The notes under the pieces were generated by a model that was given only the letters and a program-made list of their open reading frames with translations, had not been told where the DNA came from and ran no database searches. Made by a program: the position numbers and the translations under genes. From Sphingobium cupriresistens (GTDB taxonomy: Bacteria > Pseudomonadota > Alphaproteobacteria > Sphingomonadales > Sphingomonadaceae), in the NCBI RefSeq assembly GCF_004152865.1, contig NZ_SEOO01000021.1, positions 1-64,000 on the forward strand: a DNA stretch of 64,000 nt. Reading direction: 5' to 3'. Positions 32,857 to 42,325 of the stretch are shown here, in pieces. The number at the start of each line of letters is the position of its first letter. Within the stretch, counting starts at the first letter, position 1.

Positions 32857-32879
32857 GTTGGAAGCGGAGAAAACTTCCA

Positions 32880-33806
32880 ATGACCAAGCATTTCCTGAAT
32901 CTCTCCGATGCGGGTGGCGACGCCATCGCCGCGATGATCGCCGACGCCATCGACCGGAAGGCCGCGCGGGCGGGCAAGCCCAAGGGCGCGGCCGATGCCG
33001 ACGCGCCGCTCGCCGGCCACACGCTGGCGATGATCTTTGAAAAAAACAGCACCCGTACCCGCGTCAGCTTCGACATGGCGATCCGCCAATTGGGCGGCTC
33101 GTCCCTCATCCTGGAGGGCGCGACCAGCCAGATCGGCCGGGGCGAGACGATCGCCGACACCGCGCGCGTCCTGTCGCGCATGGCCGACGCGATCATGATC
33201 CGCACCGACGAACATGCCAAGATCGAGGAGATGGCCCATTACGCTACCGTCCCGGTCATCAACGGCCTCACTGACCTGTCGCATCCCTGCCAGATCGTCG
33301 CGGACCTGTTGACCGTGGTCGAACATGGGCTGGCGCTGCCCGGCAGCCAATGGGCCTGGCTGGGCGATGGCAACAACGTCCTCCATTCGATCGTGGAGGC
33401 GGCGGGCCTGCTCAAATTCGATGTGCGCATGGGCATTCCCGAAGGCTATGATCCCGATCCGGACTTTGCCGAAGCGGCGCGCGCGGCAGGATCGACCATC
33501 AGCCTGACCCGCGATGCGGCAGCGGCGGTGGCGGGCGCGGACGTCGTCGTCACCGACACCTGGATCTCCATGGGCCAGTCCCACGCCGAAGAAAAGCTGG
33601 CGGCGATGATGCCCTATCAGGTGACGCCCGCACTGATGGCCAGCGCCAAGCCGCAGGCCAAATTCCTCCATTGCCTGCCGGCCCATCGCGGCGAGGAAGT
33701 GGTTGGCGCGGTGATCGATGGTGCGCAGTCGCTGATCTGGGACGAAGCGGAAAATCGCATCCATGCTCAGAAATCGGTGCTGCTCTGGGCGCTTGGAAAG
33801 CTGTAG
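32880..33806 (+). CDS. argF: Ornithine carbamoyltransferase ArgF
   Basis: OTCase (308 residues) makes citrulline from ornithine and carbamoyl phosphate. The carbamoyl-phosphate loop S-T-R-T-R lies at about 57-61 ([12 protein letters not shown]), and there are [19 protein letters not shown] with H-P-C-Q and [13 protein letters not shown] (the HCLPAHR ornithine motif). The ATG at 32880 follows GGAGAAAAC; the frame is open for 28 codons upstream but that part lies in the repeat. Confidence 0.96.
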   Translation: MTKHFLNLSDAGGDAIAAMIADAIDRKAARAGKPKGAADADAPLAGHTLAMIFEKNSTRTRVSFDMAIRQLGGSSLILEGATSQIGRGETIADTARVLSRMADAIMIRTDEHAKIEEMAHYATVPVINGLTDLSHPCQIVADLLTVVEHGLALPGSQWAWLGDGNNVLHSIVEAAGLLKFDVRMGIPEGYDPDPDFAEAARAAGSTISLTRDAAAAVAGADVVVTDTWISMGQSHAEEKLAAMMPYQVTPALMASAKPQAKFLHCLPAHRGEEVVGAVIDGAQSLIWDEAENRIHAQKSVLLWALGKL

Positions 33807-33930
33807 GCGGACCTTATATTCGGGCTAAATTTCCGTTATCCCTCGAAGTCGTCGGGGCCTGTCCTGCGCTGAAGAGCGAAGGGCGGGCTTTCGCGGCTTT
33901 CGGGGGACGGAGGGATCGGAAGGAAATAGC

Positions 33931-34836
33931 GTGACCAGTTCCCATCTCGACCAGGCCCTTGGCTTCACCATCCCCTCGCGTCATGCGCGTGGTCGCCTTG
34001 TACGGCTGGGGCCGGTGCTGGACCAGGTGCTGGCCGCCCATGCCTATCCGCCCGCGATCGAGCGGCTGCTCGCCTCCGCGCTGGTGCTGGCGGCGCTGCT
34101 GGGCAGCACGCTCAAACAGGCGAACGGCCAACTGACCTTGCAGGCGCAGACCGAAAATGGCGTCGTCAGCCTGCTGGTCGCCGATTACAAGGATGGCGAC
34201 CTGCGCGGCTACGCCAAATTCGATGCCGATCGCCTCGCCGAGCAGGGCGCCGATCCGACTCTGTTCGGCTTGTTCGGCAAGGGCTATCTGGCGATCACCT
34301 TCGACCAGGCGGTGAGCGGCGAGCGCTATCAGGGCATCGTCCCGCTGGAGGGCCAGTCGCTGGCGCAGGCCGCCGAACATTATTTCTTCCAGTCCGAACA
34401 GATCCCCAGCGTGATCCAGATCGCGACCCGGCATGACAAGGGCGCGGGCTGCGTCGCGGCCGGTATGCTGCTCCAGCATCTGCCGGAGGGCGAAGTAGGG
34501 CGCGAGCGGCTGCATGTGCGCCACGATCACCCGGAATGGGAGCATGTGCAGGCGCTGGCCCAGACGCTGAAGCCGGACGAGTTGACCGACGAGGCTCTTC
34601 CGCTGAGCGATATCGTGTGGCGACTGTTCCATGAGGAGGATGAGGTGCGGGCGACCGATCCCACGTCGCTCGCCAAGGGGTGCCGCTGCGACATTGATCA
34701 TATTCGCGACGTGATCGGCCGATTTCCCGCCAGCGAACGGATCGACATGGCCGACGAACAGGGCATCATCGGCGTGGATTGCGCTTTCTGCTCGCGCCTG
34801 TTTCCGCTCGCGCTCGACAGTTTCGTCGCCCATTGA
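33931..34836 (+). CDS. hslO: Redox-regulated chaperone Hsp33
   Basis: Hsp33 (301 residues) is a holdase activated by oxidation. The N-terminal chaperone domain has VLAALLGSTLK and GQLTLQAQTENGVVSLLVADYK, and the C-terminal zinc switch has C-x-C (KGCRCD, about residue 252) and C-x-x-C (DCAFCS, about 287). All four cysteines are present. It starts with GTG at 33931 behind AGGAAA. Neighbouring genes are unrelated, so it is probably a single-gene unit. Confidence 0.95.
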   Translation: MTSSHLDQALGFTIPSRHARGRLVRLGPVLDQVLAAHAYPPAIERLLASALVLAALLGSTLKQANGQLTLQAQTENGVVSLLVADYKDGDLRGYAKFDADRLAEQGADPTLFGLFGKGYLAITFDQAVSGERYQGIVPLEGQSLAQAAEHYFFQSEQIPSVIQIATRHDKGAGCVAAGMLLQHLPEGEVGRERLHVRHDHPEWEHVQALAQTLKPDELTDEALPLSDIVWRLFHEEDEVRATDPTSLAKGCRCDIDHIRDVIGRFPASERIDMADEQGIIGVDCAFCSRLFPLALDSFVAH

Positions 34837-34984
34837 TCCGGCAATCGTTTCGCTAACGCTATTTGTAATTGGGGCAGGCATGGCCGCTTGCGCTATGAAA
34901 ATGCCGCAATTGGACGGCATGGACAGCGTGTGCGGCCATGGGCCGCAAGAGGCTTTAGGGCCGGCTACAGGATAGAGCGGAATC

Positions 34985-35422
34985 ATGAAGAGGGCGGAAC
35001 GGCACGCGCTCGGCGCGGTTGCGGTGATGATGGCGGCGATGACCGCAGCGTGGATCGGCCCCATGGCGGCTGCGGCGAACGTCCCGACGCCGCCGATCGC
35101 GCATCAGGCTTTGCGCACGCTGGAAACCGGCGAATGGGAATTGCGCGGCCGTGGCGAAGGCGCGGAGACGCGCAAGCTGTGCGTCAGCGACCTGCGCCAG
35201 TTACTGCAAGTTCAGCATGGCAAGGCGCTCTGCCGCAGCTTCATCATCAGCGACGAAGCGCATGCGATCACGATCACCTATGATTGCGCGGCGGCGGGCA
35301 ATGGCCGCACCGACCTGCGCGTGGAAACCAATAAATTGGTCCAGATCCGGTCGCAGGGGGTGGCGCAGGGCGCGCCCTTCGCCTTCGCTGCGGAAGCGCG
35401 GCGCATCGGCGCCTGTTCCTGA
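34985..35422 (+). CDS. Secreted DUF3617-like protein
   Basis: A probably exported protein of 145 residues with a signal peptide to about residue 31 (ends AAAA). The body has LETGEWELRGRGEGAE, a cysteine in KLCVSDLRQLLQ, CRSFII, and later TYDCAAAGNGRTDLRVET, with a final C. This Cys-containing beta layout resembles DUF3617 proteins common in sphingomonads. The function is unknown. The ATG at 34985 has GGAATC upstream. It lies in front of queC but with no evident link. Confidence 0.6.
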   Translation: MKRAERHALGAVAVMMAAMTAAWIGPMAAAANVPTPPIAHQALRTLETGEWELRGRGEGAETRKLCVSDLRQLLQVQHGKALCRSFIISDEAHAITITYDCAAAGNGRTDLRVETNKLVQIRSQGVAQGAPFAFAAEARRIGACS

Positions 35423-35481
35423 TCGTGACGCCTGATCGTGCTGCGCTTGCGCTGCGACGTTTCGGGCGGTAGCGCGGAATC

Positions 35482-36174
35482 ATGGTTGCCAATAATGGAA
35501 AATTCGCCGTCGTGCTGCTGTCGGGCGGTCTCGATTCGATGGTCGCCGGCGGGCTGGCGCGCGAGCAGGGCTATCGTATCCTGGCTTTGTCGATCGACTA
35601 TAATCAGCGGCACCGGGTCGAACTGCGCGCCGCGTCCCGCGTGGCCGAAGCGCTCAACGCGATCCGGCATATCGTCCTGCCGCTGGACCTGACCGCGTTC
35701 GGCGGATCGGCGCTGACCGCCGACATCGCCGTGCCCAAGAGCGGGGTGGGCGACCAGATTCCCGTCACCTATGTCCCCGCGCGCAACGCCATCTTCCTGT
35801 CGCTGACGCTGGGCCTGGCCGAAGTCGCTGGAGCGAGCGACATCTTCATCGGCGTCAACGCGCTCGACTATTCGGGCTATCCCGATTGCCGGCCGGAATT
35901 TATCGACGCCTTCCAGAAGATGGCGACGCTGGCGACCAAGGCGGGGGTGGAAGGCCATCCGATCCGCATCCAGACGCCGCTGCAATATATGAGCAAGGCC
36001 GACATCGCCCGCGAAGCCGACCGTCTGGGGCTGGATGCGGGCATCAGTTGGTCCTGCTATGATCCCACGCCCGACGGCAAGCATTGCGGCCTGTGCGACA
36101 GCTGCCGCCTGCGGTCGAAGGGTTATCAGGAAGCGGGCCTGCCCGATCCCACCATCTATGCCGTGCAGCCCTGA
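35482..36174 (+). CDS. queC: 7-cyano-7-deazaguanine synthase QueC
   Basis: QueC (230 residues) makes preQ0 from 7-carboxy-7-deazaguanine and ammonia using ATP, in queuosine synthesis. The PP-loop S-G-G-L-D-S lies at residues 14-19, and there are [18 protein letters not shown], and a C-terminal zinc site with C-G-L-C-D-S-C ([12 protein letters not shown]) near the end. Start at 35482 after GGCGGTAGCGCGGAATC. queE follows by three bases. Confidence 0.96.
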   Translation: MVANNGKFAVVLLSGGLDSMVAGGLAREQGYRILALSIDYNQRHRVELRAASRVAEALNAIRHIVLPLDLTAFGGSALTADIAVPKSGVGDQIPVTYVPARNAIFLSLTLGLAEVAGASDIFIGVNALDYSGYPDCRPEFIDAFQKMATLATKAGVEGHPIRIQTPLQYMSKADIAREADRLGLDAGISWSCYDPTPDGKHCGLCDSCRLRSKGYQEAGLPDPTIYAVQP

Positions 36175-36177
36175 ACG

Positions 36178-36825
36178 ATGAGTTATGCGGTCAAGGAAAT
36201 GTTCCTGACCCTCCAGGGTGAAGGGGTTCAGGCCGGGCGGCGCGCGGTGTTCCTGCGCTTTGCCGGCTGCAATCTCTGGAGCGGGCGCGAGCAGGACAGG
36301 CGCGATGCCGTCTGCCGCTTCTGCGACACCGATTTCGTCGGCACCGATGGGCTGGGCGGCGGCAAATTCGCCGACGCCGATGCATTGGCCGATGCCGCGC
36401 TGGCTTTCTGGGGCACGGGCGGCGAGGGCCGTTATATCGTCCTGACCGGCGGCGAACCGATGTTGCAGGTCGATGATGCGCTGGTCGATGCGCTCCATGC
36501 GCGCAGCTTCATCATCGCGATCGAAAGCAACGGCACCATCGCCGCCCATGCCGGCATCGACTGGATCTGCATCAGCCCCAAGGCGGGCAGCGACGTCGTG
36601 CAGCGGTCCGGCCATGAACTGAAGCTGGTCTGGCCGCAGCCCGGTGGCGGACATAGCCTGGCCGATGTGGCCGCGATGGAGGGATGGGCGTTCGACCACT
36701 ATCTGCTGCAACCGCTGGACGATCCCCATGCGACCGACAATGCCCGCGCCGCGATCGCCCTGGTGATGGACCGGCCGCAATGGCGGCTGACCGTGCAGGC
36801 CCATAAATATCTGGGCCTGCGTTAA
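36178..36825 (+). CDS. queE: 7-carboxy-7-deazaguanine synthase QueE
   Basis: QueE (215 residues) is a radical SAM enzyme of queuosine synthesis acting before QueC. The N-terminus has MFLTLQGEG and the cluster motif in the form C-x14-C-x2-C (GCNLWS..VCRFCDT), as in Burkholderia-type QueE, in place of C-x3-C-x2-C. The GGEP motif (LTGGEPMLQ) binds SAM. The gene is in one unit with queC (three bases apart). Confidence 0.93.
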   Translation: MSYAVKEMFLTLQGEGVQAGRRAVFLRFAGCNLWSGREQDRRDAVCRFCDTDFVGTDGLGGGKFADADALADAALAFWGTGGEGRYIVLTGGEPMLQVDDALVDALHARSFIIAIESNGTIAAHAGIDWICISPKAGSDVVQRSGHELKLVWPQPGGGHSLADVAAMEGWAFDHYLLQPLDDPHATDNARAAIALVMDRPQWRLTVQAHKYLGLR

Positions 36826-36836
36826 ACGTCAGTCGA

Positions 36837-37529
36837 TCAGGGCTGCACGCCGGTCCGGTCGTTCCACGCCTGATGACAGACCGGCCGCAAAACGCCCTTC
36901 TTCCAGCATTTGGGAGCGAAGGAGGGCAGGGCGACGACATAATCATAGCCCGGCGTGCCGTAAAATTGCTCGCCCGCCGCGACCAGCGACTTCTTGATCG
37001 AGCCAAGGCCGACGCGCCCCACTTCGTTAAGCGTGCCACGTTCGGCGAAGATCGCCTGCCGTCCGACTTCCGCCGTGGCCTGGCAGAAGCCCTTTTGCGC
37101 CTGTACCGTCGAATAGCCCGAATAGATGCGGGTATTATACATGTCCGACGCCGACTGTCCCGGCTTGCCCCTGCCCACGGTGCGCTGGAAATAACCGAGC
37201 AGCACGGTCTGCGCCGTGTCCAGTTCCGCATCATGATGGGCGATCATCGCATTATAATTGCTGATCGCCAGCAGGGTCGGTTCGAATTGGCATTGCAGCG
37301 CCGCGACATTGAGCGCGGCTCGCAGATTCCACGCCAGCCCGGCCTTGACCTCCGCCGCCGTGGCGCCCGGCAGGCCCATCGCGGCCGCGGCGGCGTCGTC
37401 GGTCAACGGCGGTGCGCTCATGTCGGGGGGCGACCAGAAGAACTGGGCCGATGCTGGCTGCGCGATCATGGGCGCGATCGCTAGGGTAAAACCGGCCAGC
37501 ACGCGGCTCAACGGGGAACGCAATGTCAT
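36837..37529 (-). CDS. Secreted hypothetical protein
   Basis: A 230-residue protein with a signal peptide (residues 1-28, ending ASAQ). The mature part has four or five cysteines spaced as in disulfide-linked proteins (ALQCQFE, GFCQAT, KCWKKG, PVCHQA) and helical stretches. I recognise no domain. Similar proteins occur in sphingomonads as far as I recall, without a function. It converges on queE, 11 bases apart. Confidence 0.65.
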   Translation of the reverse strand: MTLRSPLSRVLAGFTLAIAPMIAQPASAQFFWSPPDMSAPPLTDDAAAAAMGLPGATAAEVKAGLAWNLRAALNVAALQCQFEPTLLAISNYNAMIAHHDAELDTAQTVLLGYFQRTVGRGKPGQSASDMYNTRIYSGYSTVQAQKGFCQATAEVGRQAIFAERGTLNEVGRVGLGSIKKSLVAAGEQFYGTPGYDYVVALPSFAPKCWKKGVLRPVCHQAWNDRTGVQP

Positions 37530-37614
37530 TCGAATCTGCCTCTTGGGAAGCGCGTGGGGACCAGCGCCTTGATATTATGCGCTTATCATATCAGTCCTGA
37601 ACGATTGCGCCAGC

Positions 37615-37902
37615 TTACTGGTCGGAAAGCACTTTCGCCTCCTCGGCGGGCGCTTTGTCCGTCGCAGGCTTGGCCGGCGCGCTGCTGTTGTCGGCGGTGT
37701 TGCCGCTGGGCAGGGCGATGGCGGTGCCTTCGCTCTGCACGCCGTCCAGGTCGGTCATGGCGTCGGTCGCGGTGCCGTCCACCACTTCCATATCCTTCAT
37801 CTGCACCTTGTTCCCGCCCTGCTCCTTGTCGCCACACGCCGCGAGCGCGATGCAACCGGCCAACAACGCGGCGGTAAATCCAGTCTTGGTCGTCCGGCGC
37901 AT
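37615..37902 (-). CDS. Small lipoprotein, hypothetical
   Basis: A 95-residue protein with a lipoprotein signal: AALLAGCIALAACGDKEQG, lipobox L-A-A-C with Cys at residue 23. After the lipid site, a Gly/Asn/Lys stretch and an acidic Asp/Glu/Ala/Pro-rich region (KPATDKAPAEEAK) suggest a disordered tail. There is no known domain. It is preceded by 85 bases with no gene from the secreted protein. Confidence 0.6.
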   Translation of the reverse strand: MRRTTKTGFTAALLAGCIALAACGDKEQGGNKVQMKDMEVVDGTATDAMTDLDGVQSEGTAIALPSGNTADNSSAPAKPATDKAPAEEAKVLSDQ

Positions 37903-37962
37903 CCGGGTCTCCTTGATAGAGGGTTCAGGCCCGGTCCCCGCCCGGCGAAATAAGGCGCGAAC

Positions 37963-38679
37963 CTAGCCGCCCGCTTCGCATTGCTCAACCCCTGTGCCGC
38001 AACGGGCCAAGCAACTGAGAAAAAGCGGGAAATGATCGCGAAGCGCGCTGTCGAGCGCCGCCATGGACGCATTGCCGCCCAGGGCGGCGACGCTGGTCAC
38101 CGGAAATTCGCTGATGCCGCAGGGTATGATGCCCCCGAAATGGGACAGGTCGGGATCGACGTTGATCGAAAAGCCATGCAGCGTGACCCAGCGTCGCACG
38201 CGGATGCCGAGCGCCCCGATCTTCGCCTCCCGGCCATCGGGATCGTCGGTCCAGATGCCGATCCGCCCTTCCGCCCGGCGCGCGGCGATGCCCAGGTCGC
38301 TCAGCGCCGCGATCATCCAGCCTTCGAGATGATGGACGAAATTGCGGACATCCTTGCCGCGTTCCCGCAAGTCGATGTTGAGATAACCGATCCGCTGACC
38401 CGGCCCATGATAGGTATAGCGTCCGCCGCGCCCGGCGTCATAGACCGGAAAGCGCGGGGACAGGAGTTCGGCCGGATCGGCGCTGGTCCCGGCGGTATAG
38501 AGCGGCGGATGCTCCAGCAGCCAGACGCGCTCCTGCGCCTGCCCCTCATGGATGGCGGCGGCGCGCGCCTCCATATCGGCCAGCGCTGTAGGATAATCGA
38601 CCGGCGCGGCGGCGATTCGCCATTCGACATGGTCGGGAAAGGGGAGGGGCGCAGGATGATCGGGCGGAAGGTCAGACAT
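37963..38679 (-). CDS. lipB: Octanoyltransferase LipB
   Basis: LipB (238 residues) moves octanoyl from acyl-carrier protein to lipoate-dependent enzymes. Family features: [30 protein letters not shown], the catalytic pair Lys ([10 protein letters not shown], about residue 150) and Cys (IIPCGISE, about 185). The protein is of normal length. The last residues ([19 protein letters not shown]) are an unusual Cys-rich tail. Confidence 0.94.
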   Translation of the reverse strand: MSDLPPDHPAPLPFPDHVEWRIAAAPVDYPTALADMEARAAAIHEGQAQERVWLLEHPPLYTAGTSADPAELLSPRFPVYDAGRGGRYTYHGPGQRIGYLNIDLRERGKDVRNFVHHLEGWMIAALSDLGIAARRAEGRIGIWTDDPDGREAKIGALGIRVRRWVTLHGFSINVDPDLSHFGGIIPCGISEFPVTSVAALGGNASMAALDSALRDHFPLFLSCLARCGTGVEQCEAGG

Positions 38680-38775
38680 GGGGCGCTTCCTTGACTTGGC
38701 GGGGCCGAGCGATCAAGTCTCGCGCCGGATTTTCAGCATGACGCATTTCATCATGGCAGGGTAGGCAGCATAGAT

Positions 38776-39591
38776 ATGGCGACGATGTCGATCGGCAAGG
38801 CGTGGGAGGAAGCGGTGGCTTTCGTCGCGCGCGAAGCGACCCTGCTGTTCCCGGTGGCGCTGTTGTTCGTGGCGCTGCCCGGACTCATCCTGCAGGAAAT
38901 GACGCCGCCGCAATTGCAGGCCTGGTTCGCCGCGCCCAAGGCGGACACGATTCCCGCCATGCCGCCCGGCTTCGGCCTCGCCATGTTGCTGACCATCATC
39001 CTGATCTGGTTCGGGTCGCTGGCGCTGTTCGCGCTGGCGCTGCGCCCCGGCATCAGCGTGGGGGAGGCGTTGCGCCTCAGCTTCGCACGCCTGCCGGTGC
39101 TGATCGGCACGGCGCTGGTGGTGGTCGGCGCGGTGGCGGCGGTCGTTGTCGGCGCTGCGTTGGTTGGCGTCGTCCTATCGCTCGCGTCAAAGCAACTGGC
39201 GGCGACGATCGGGCTGCTGCTGGGCTTTGGCGCCGTCGCTCTCATCTTCTTCGCCAGCATCCGGCTGGCGCTGCTCAATCCTGTGGTGATCGACAGCAAG
39301 GCGGGGGTGATGGACTCGCTGCGGCGGGCCTGGGCGCTGACGCGCGGCTATTTCTGGCGGCTGTTTGGCTTTCTCATCATCGTGATGCTGCTGTCCACCA
39401 TCGCCGGATCGGCGGCGCAGGTCATTATCGGCCTGCTCGGCGGGCTGGTCGCCGGGGCGGAAGGCGCACGACTGGCCGGTGGCCTGGCCGGGGCGGCGGT
39501 GTCGAGCATCGTGCAGGTCTATATGCTGGTGATGCTGGCGCGGCTGTACCGTCAGGCGGAGCCGCAGGATATTGCGGACGTGTTTCGCTGA
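38776..39591 (+). CDS. Multi-pass membrane protein, hypothetical
   Basis: A 271-residue inner-membrane protein with about six transmembrane helices. Features are an amphipathic start (SIGKAWEEAVAFVAREA), a middle loop with DSLRRAWALTRGYFWRLFGF (a motif also seen in glycerophosphodiesterase membrane-domain and YciC-like proteins), and a final short cytoplasmic tail. No catalytic residues are apparent. It could be a membrane-integration or stress protein. Its neighbours give no clue. Confidence 0.6.
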   Translation: MATMSIGKAWEEAVAFVAREATLLFPVALLFVALPGLILQEMTPPQLQAWFAAPKADTIPAMPPGFGLAMLLTIILIWFGSLALFALALRPGISVGEALRLSFARLPVLIGTALVVVGAVAAVVVGAALVGVVLSLASKQLAATIGLLLGFGAVALIFFASIRLALLNPVVIDSKAGVMDSLRRAWALTRGYFWRLFGFLIIVMLLSTIAGSAAQVIIGLLGGLVAGAEGARLAGGLAGAAVSSIVQVYMLVMLARLYRQAEPQDIADVFR

Positions 39592-39598
39592 TCGCCGC

Positions 39599-40189
39599 CT
39601 ATGGCGTGTCCAGCAGCGGCATATGCGGTGCGGCGTCGCGCGGCAGCACGCCGGCCAGTCGCGGATCGGCGAACGTCTCGACCTCCCGCCGATAGGGCGC
39701 AAAGCCCGACCGGATGTAGAAGGGCAGCGCCGCCGGACTGTCGAGCGTGCAGGTGTGGACCCAGAATCGCGTCACCCCCTTGCGCCAGGCCAGCGATTTG
39801 GCCTGCGCCATCAGCCAGCGGCCCATCCCCTGGCCACCCAGTTCCGGCACCAGCCCGAAAAAGCTCAGTTCGCAATCGGGCAGGGATCGGAAATCCAGTT
39901 CCAGCAGGCCGATCGCGGCGCCGCGCGGATCGGTGACGGCATAGACCTCCACGGCCGGATCCTGGAGAATCGCCGCCAACGCCGAATCGGCCATCACCAG
40001 TCGCGAAAACCACAGCCATGGCGTTCCGACGCGGCGAAACAGCGTGCGGTAGGCATCCAGATCGGGCGTCTGCCACGGCGTCAGCCGCAGCGGGGCCACC
40101 GGGACCGGCGCGGGCCGTGGCCGGTCCCGCATCTCCAGATGGGTGACGATCGTCGCCACCATGCCCGGTTCGACCGGCGTCAGCGCCAT
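39599..40189 (-). CDS. GNAT-family acetyltransferase
   Basis: A 196-residue GNAT N-acetyltransferase. The acetyl-CoA site reads PELGGQGMGRWLMAQA, close to the family R/Q-x-x-G-x-G/A pattern, followed by VHTCTLDSPAALPFYIRSGF, the usual 'peptide near the pyrophosphate and then Y-x-x-x-G-F' ending. The substrate is unknown. It is four bases after hemF on the same strand, which suggests co-transcription. Confidence 0.85.
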   Translation of the reverse strand: MALTPVEPGMVATIVTHLEMRDRPRPAPVPVAPLRLTPWQTPDLDAYRTLFRRVGTPWLWFSRLVMADSALAAILQDPAVEVYAVTDPRGAAIGLLELDFRSLPDCELSFFGLVPELGGQGMGRWLMAQAKSLAWRKGVTRFWVHTCTLDSPAALPFYIRSGFAPYRREVETFADPRLAGVLPRDAAPHMPLLDTP

Positions 40190-40193
40190 GGGG

Positions 40194-41084
40194 TCAGCTC
40201 CAGCTTGCCATCGGCGGCAGGCTCATCAGGATCGCGTCGATATTGCCGCCGGTCTTGAGCCCGAACAGAGTGCCGCGATCATGCACCAGATTGAACTCCG
40301 CATAGCGCCCGCGCCATTCCAGCATGGTGCGATAATCCGCCTCGCTCCAGGCATCATTCATGCGCCGCCGCACGATCGGCGGGAAGGCGTTCAGGAAGGC
40401 GTCGCCCACGGCGCGGGTGAAGGCGAAATGGGCGTCGAACGCGGCGTCGTCCACACATTCCAGATGATCGTAGAAGATGCCGCCCACGCCGCGATGCACG
40501 CCGCGATGCGGGATGAAGAAATATTCGTCGGCCCACGCCTTGAAGCGCGGATAATGGTCCGGGTCATGCGCCTCGCAGGCGGCCCGGAACACGCCATGAA
40601 AATCGTCCGTATCCTCGTCGCGGGGCAGCGGCGGATTGAGGTCCGCACCGCCGCCGAACCAGCTTTTGGTCGTGACCAGATAGCGCGTATTCATATGCAC
40701 GGCGGGCACATGCGGGTTGGCCATATGCGCGACCAGGCTGATGCCGGTGGCGAAGAAGGCGGGGTTTTCGGCTGCGCCATGGATGGTCTGGGCGAAACCG
40801 GGGGCAAATTCGCCGCCGACGGTCGAGACATTGACGCCGACCTTCTCGAAGACCTTGCCCTTCATCACGCCGCGCACGCCGCCCCCACCTTCGCCCGGCG
40901 TCTGGCCCTCGGCCTCCCGGTCCCAGGCGGCATAGTCGAAGCGCGCTTCGCTGCCGGCCTCCCGCTCGATCGCCTCGAACGCGGCGCAGATGCGGTCGCG
41001 CAGCGATTCGAACCAGCTGCGCGCCGCCTGTTGCCGGGCATCGAGGGCGAAGGGCACGGCGGGAATCGGGTTGATGGCAGTCAT
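40194..41084 (-). CDS. hemF: Oxygen-dependent coproporphyrinogen oxidase HemF
   Basis: HemF (296 residues) decarboxylates coproporphyrinogen III with O2 in haem synthesis. Typical segments: GEGGGGVRGVMKGKVFEKVGVN, HMNTRYLVTTKSWFGGGADLNP, and YAEFNLVHDRGTLFGLKTGGN (in parts). Length is about normal. The start ATG overlaps the stop of trmL (ATGA). The gene follows trmL and precedes the acetyltransferase. Confidence 0.96.
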   Translation of the reverse strand: MTAINPIPAVPFALDARQQAARSWFESLRDRICAAFEAIEREAGSEARFDYAAWDREAEGQTPGEGGGGVRGVMKGKVFEKVGVNVSTVGGEFAPGFAQTIHGAAENPAFFATGISLVAHMANPHVPAVHMNTRYLVTTKSWFGGGADLNPPLPRDEDTDDFHGVFRAACEAHDPDHYPRFKAWADEYFFIPHRGVHRGVGGIFYDHLECVDDAAFDAHFAFTRAVGDAFLNAFPPIVRRRMNDAWSEADYRTMLEWRGRYAEFNLVHDRGTLFGLKTGGNIDAILMSLPPMASWS

Positions 41085-41539
41085 TGGGGAAACTTTCCGG
41101 TCTGGCGAAGGGCTTCGGCGACGGCGATGCCCGTGGAAACGGCGATGTTCAAGGATCGAAAGCCCGGCGCCATGGGGATGCGGACACGAATGTCGGCCAG
41201 GTCGCGCACCTCGATCGGCACGCCGGCGCTTTCCGATCCCATCATCAGCACGTCGTCGGGGTGGAACTGCACGTCGGGCAATGTCTGCGACGCATGGGCG
41301 CTCATCAGCAGCAGGCGGCGGCCTTCCGCGCGACGCACCGCGTCGAAGGCGCTGAAATTGGCGTGGCGGGTGACGTCCGCGGCCTCGCCATAATCCATCG
41401 CCGCGCGCTTCAGGCGGGTGTCGGAAAAGGCGAATCCGGTCGGCATGATGATGTCCACGGGCACGGCGAAACAGGCGGCGAGGCGCAGGATCGCGCCGAC
41501 ATTGCCGGCGATCTCTGGTTGGTAAAGGGCGATACGCAT
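41081..41539 (-). CDS. trmL: tRNA (cytidine34-2'-O)-methyltransferase TrmL
   Basis: TrmL (152 residues) methylates the wobble ribose of tRNA-Leu. SPOUT fold with the SAM-binding knot: MRIALYQPEIAGNVGAILR at the start, MGSESAGVPIEV in the centre and RSLNIAVSTGIAV at the C-terminus. The ATG at 41539 is the usual start; an ATG four codons upstream is possible. It runs into hemF by an ATGA overlap. Confidence 0.93.
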   Translation of the reverse strand: MRIALYQPEIAGNVGAILRLAACFAVPVDIIMPTGFAFSDTRLKRAAMDYGEAADVTRHANFSAFDAVRRAEGRRLLLMSAHASQTLPDVQFHPDDVLMMGSESAGVPIEVRDLADIRVRIPMAPGFRSLNIAVSTGIAVAEALRQTGKFPQ

Positions 41540-41747
41540 GGCCCGCGCCATAATGCACTGCGGCAAATTGTCATAGGGGGGCGACTTTGCTGTTGGCAAA
41601 GAGCGCGCAGTCCGGTTATCAGGCGCGCAAACCACGCCGGGGGGTAGGCGGGGACCGTATGTGCACGGCGCCCTAAATCCCTTGATAAACAGAGTCGGTC
41701 ACGGCATTGCGGCGGGGTCAGGGACGTTATTGCAAGGGTAGAGGTGC

Positions 41748-42314
41748 ATGGCGAGCGTTGAACATATAGACGGCACGGGTCCATCCGGCGAAGATGGCGT
41801 GCGCCGCCGCGATTTCATCAACATCGCCGCGGTCAGCTTTGCGGGGGTCGGGGCTGTCGCCGTCGTGCTGCCGCTCATCGACCAGATGAACCCCAGCGCC
41901 GACGTGCTGGCGCTTGCATCGACGGAAGTCGATCTTTCCGCGATCCAGCCAGGACAGGCGATCAAGACCACCTTCCGCAGCCAGCCGCTCTTCGTGCGCC
42001 AGTTGACGGAAAAGGAAATCGCCGAGGCCGACAAGGTGGACGCCTCCACGCTGCGCGATCCGCAGACGCTGGAAGAGCGCACCGTCGATGGCAAGAAGCA
42101 GTGGCTGGTGACGATGGGTGTCTGCACCCATCTGGGCTGCGTGCCGCTGGGCGCGGGCGAGGGCGAAAATCGCGGCGAATATGGCGGCTATTTTTGCCCA
42201 TGCCATGGCTCGTCCTACGACACCGCCGCGCGCATCCGCAAAGGCCCCGCGCCCAAGAACCTGGAAGTGCCGAAGTTCAGCTTCACTTCCGACACCGCCA
42301 TTCTCGTAGGCTGA
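41748..42314 (+). CDS. petA: Cytochrome bc1 Rieske iron-sulfur subunit PetA
   Basis: The Rieske protein (188 residues) passes electrons from quinol to cytochrome c1. A Tat signal-anchor (RRRDFINIAAVSFAGVGA) sits at the start. The 2Fe-2S ligands are C-T-H-L-G-C (about 126-131) and C-P-C-H-G-S (about 150-155), with the family spacing. It is the first gene of petABC, followed after 11 bases by petB. Confidence 0.97.
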   Translation: MASVEHIDGTGPSGEDGVRRRDFINIAAVSFAGVGAVAVVLPLIDQMNPSADVLALASTEVDLSAIQPGQAIKTTFRSQPLFVRQLTEKEIAEADKVDASTLRDPQTLEERTVDGKKQWLVTMGVCTHLGCVPLGAGEGENRGEYGGYFCPCHGSSYDTAARIRKGPAPKNLEVPKFSFTSDTAILVG

Positions 42315-42325
42315 GGTAAGAAACC

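Noticed and set aside
34931..34946. GCGGCC-ATG-GGCCGC hairpin after hslO
   Set aside because: A short palindrome with no T-run, common by chance in such GC-rich DNA.
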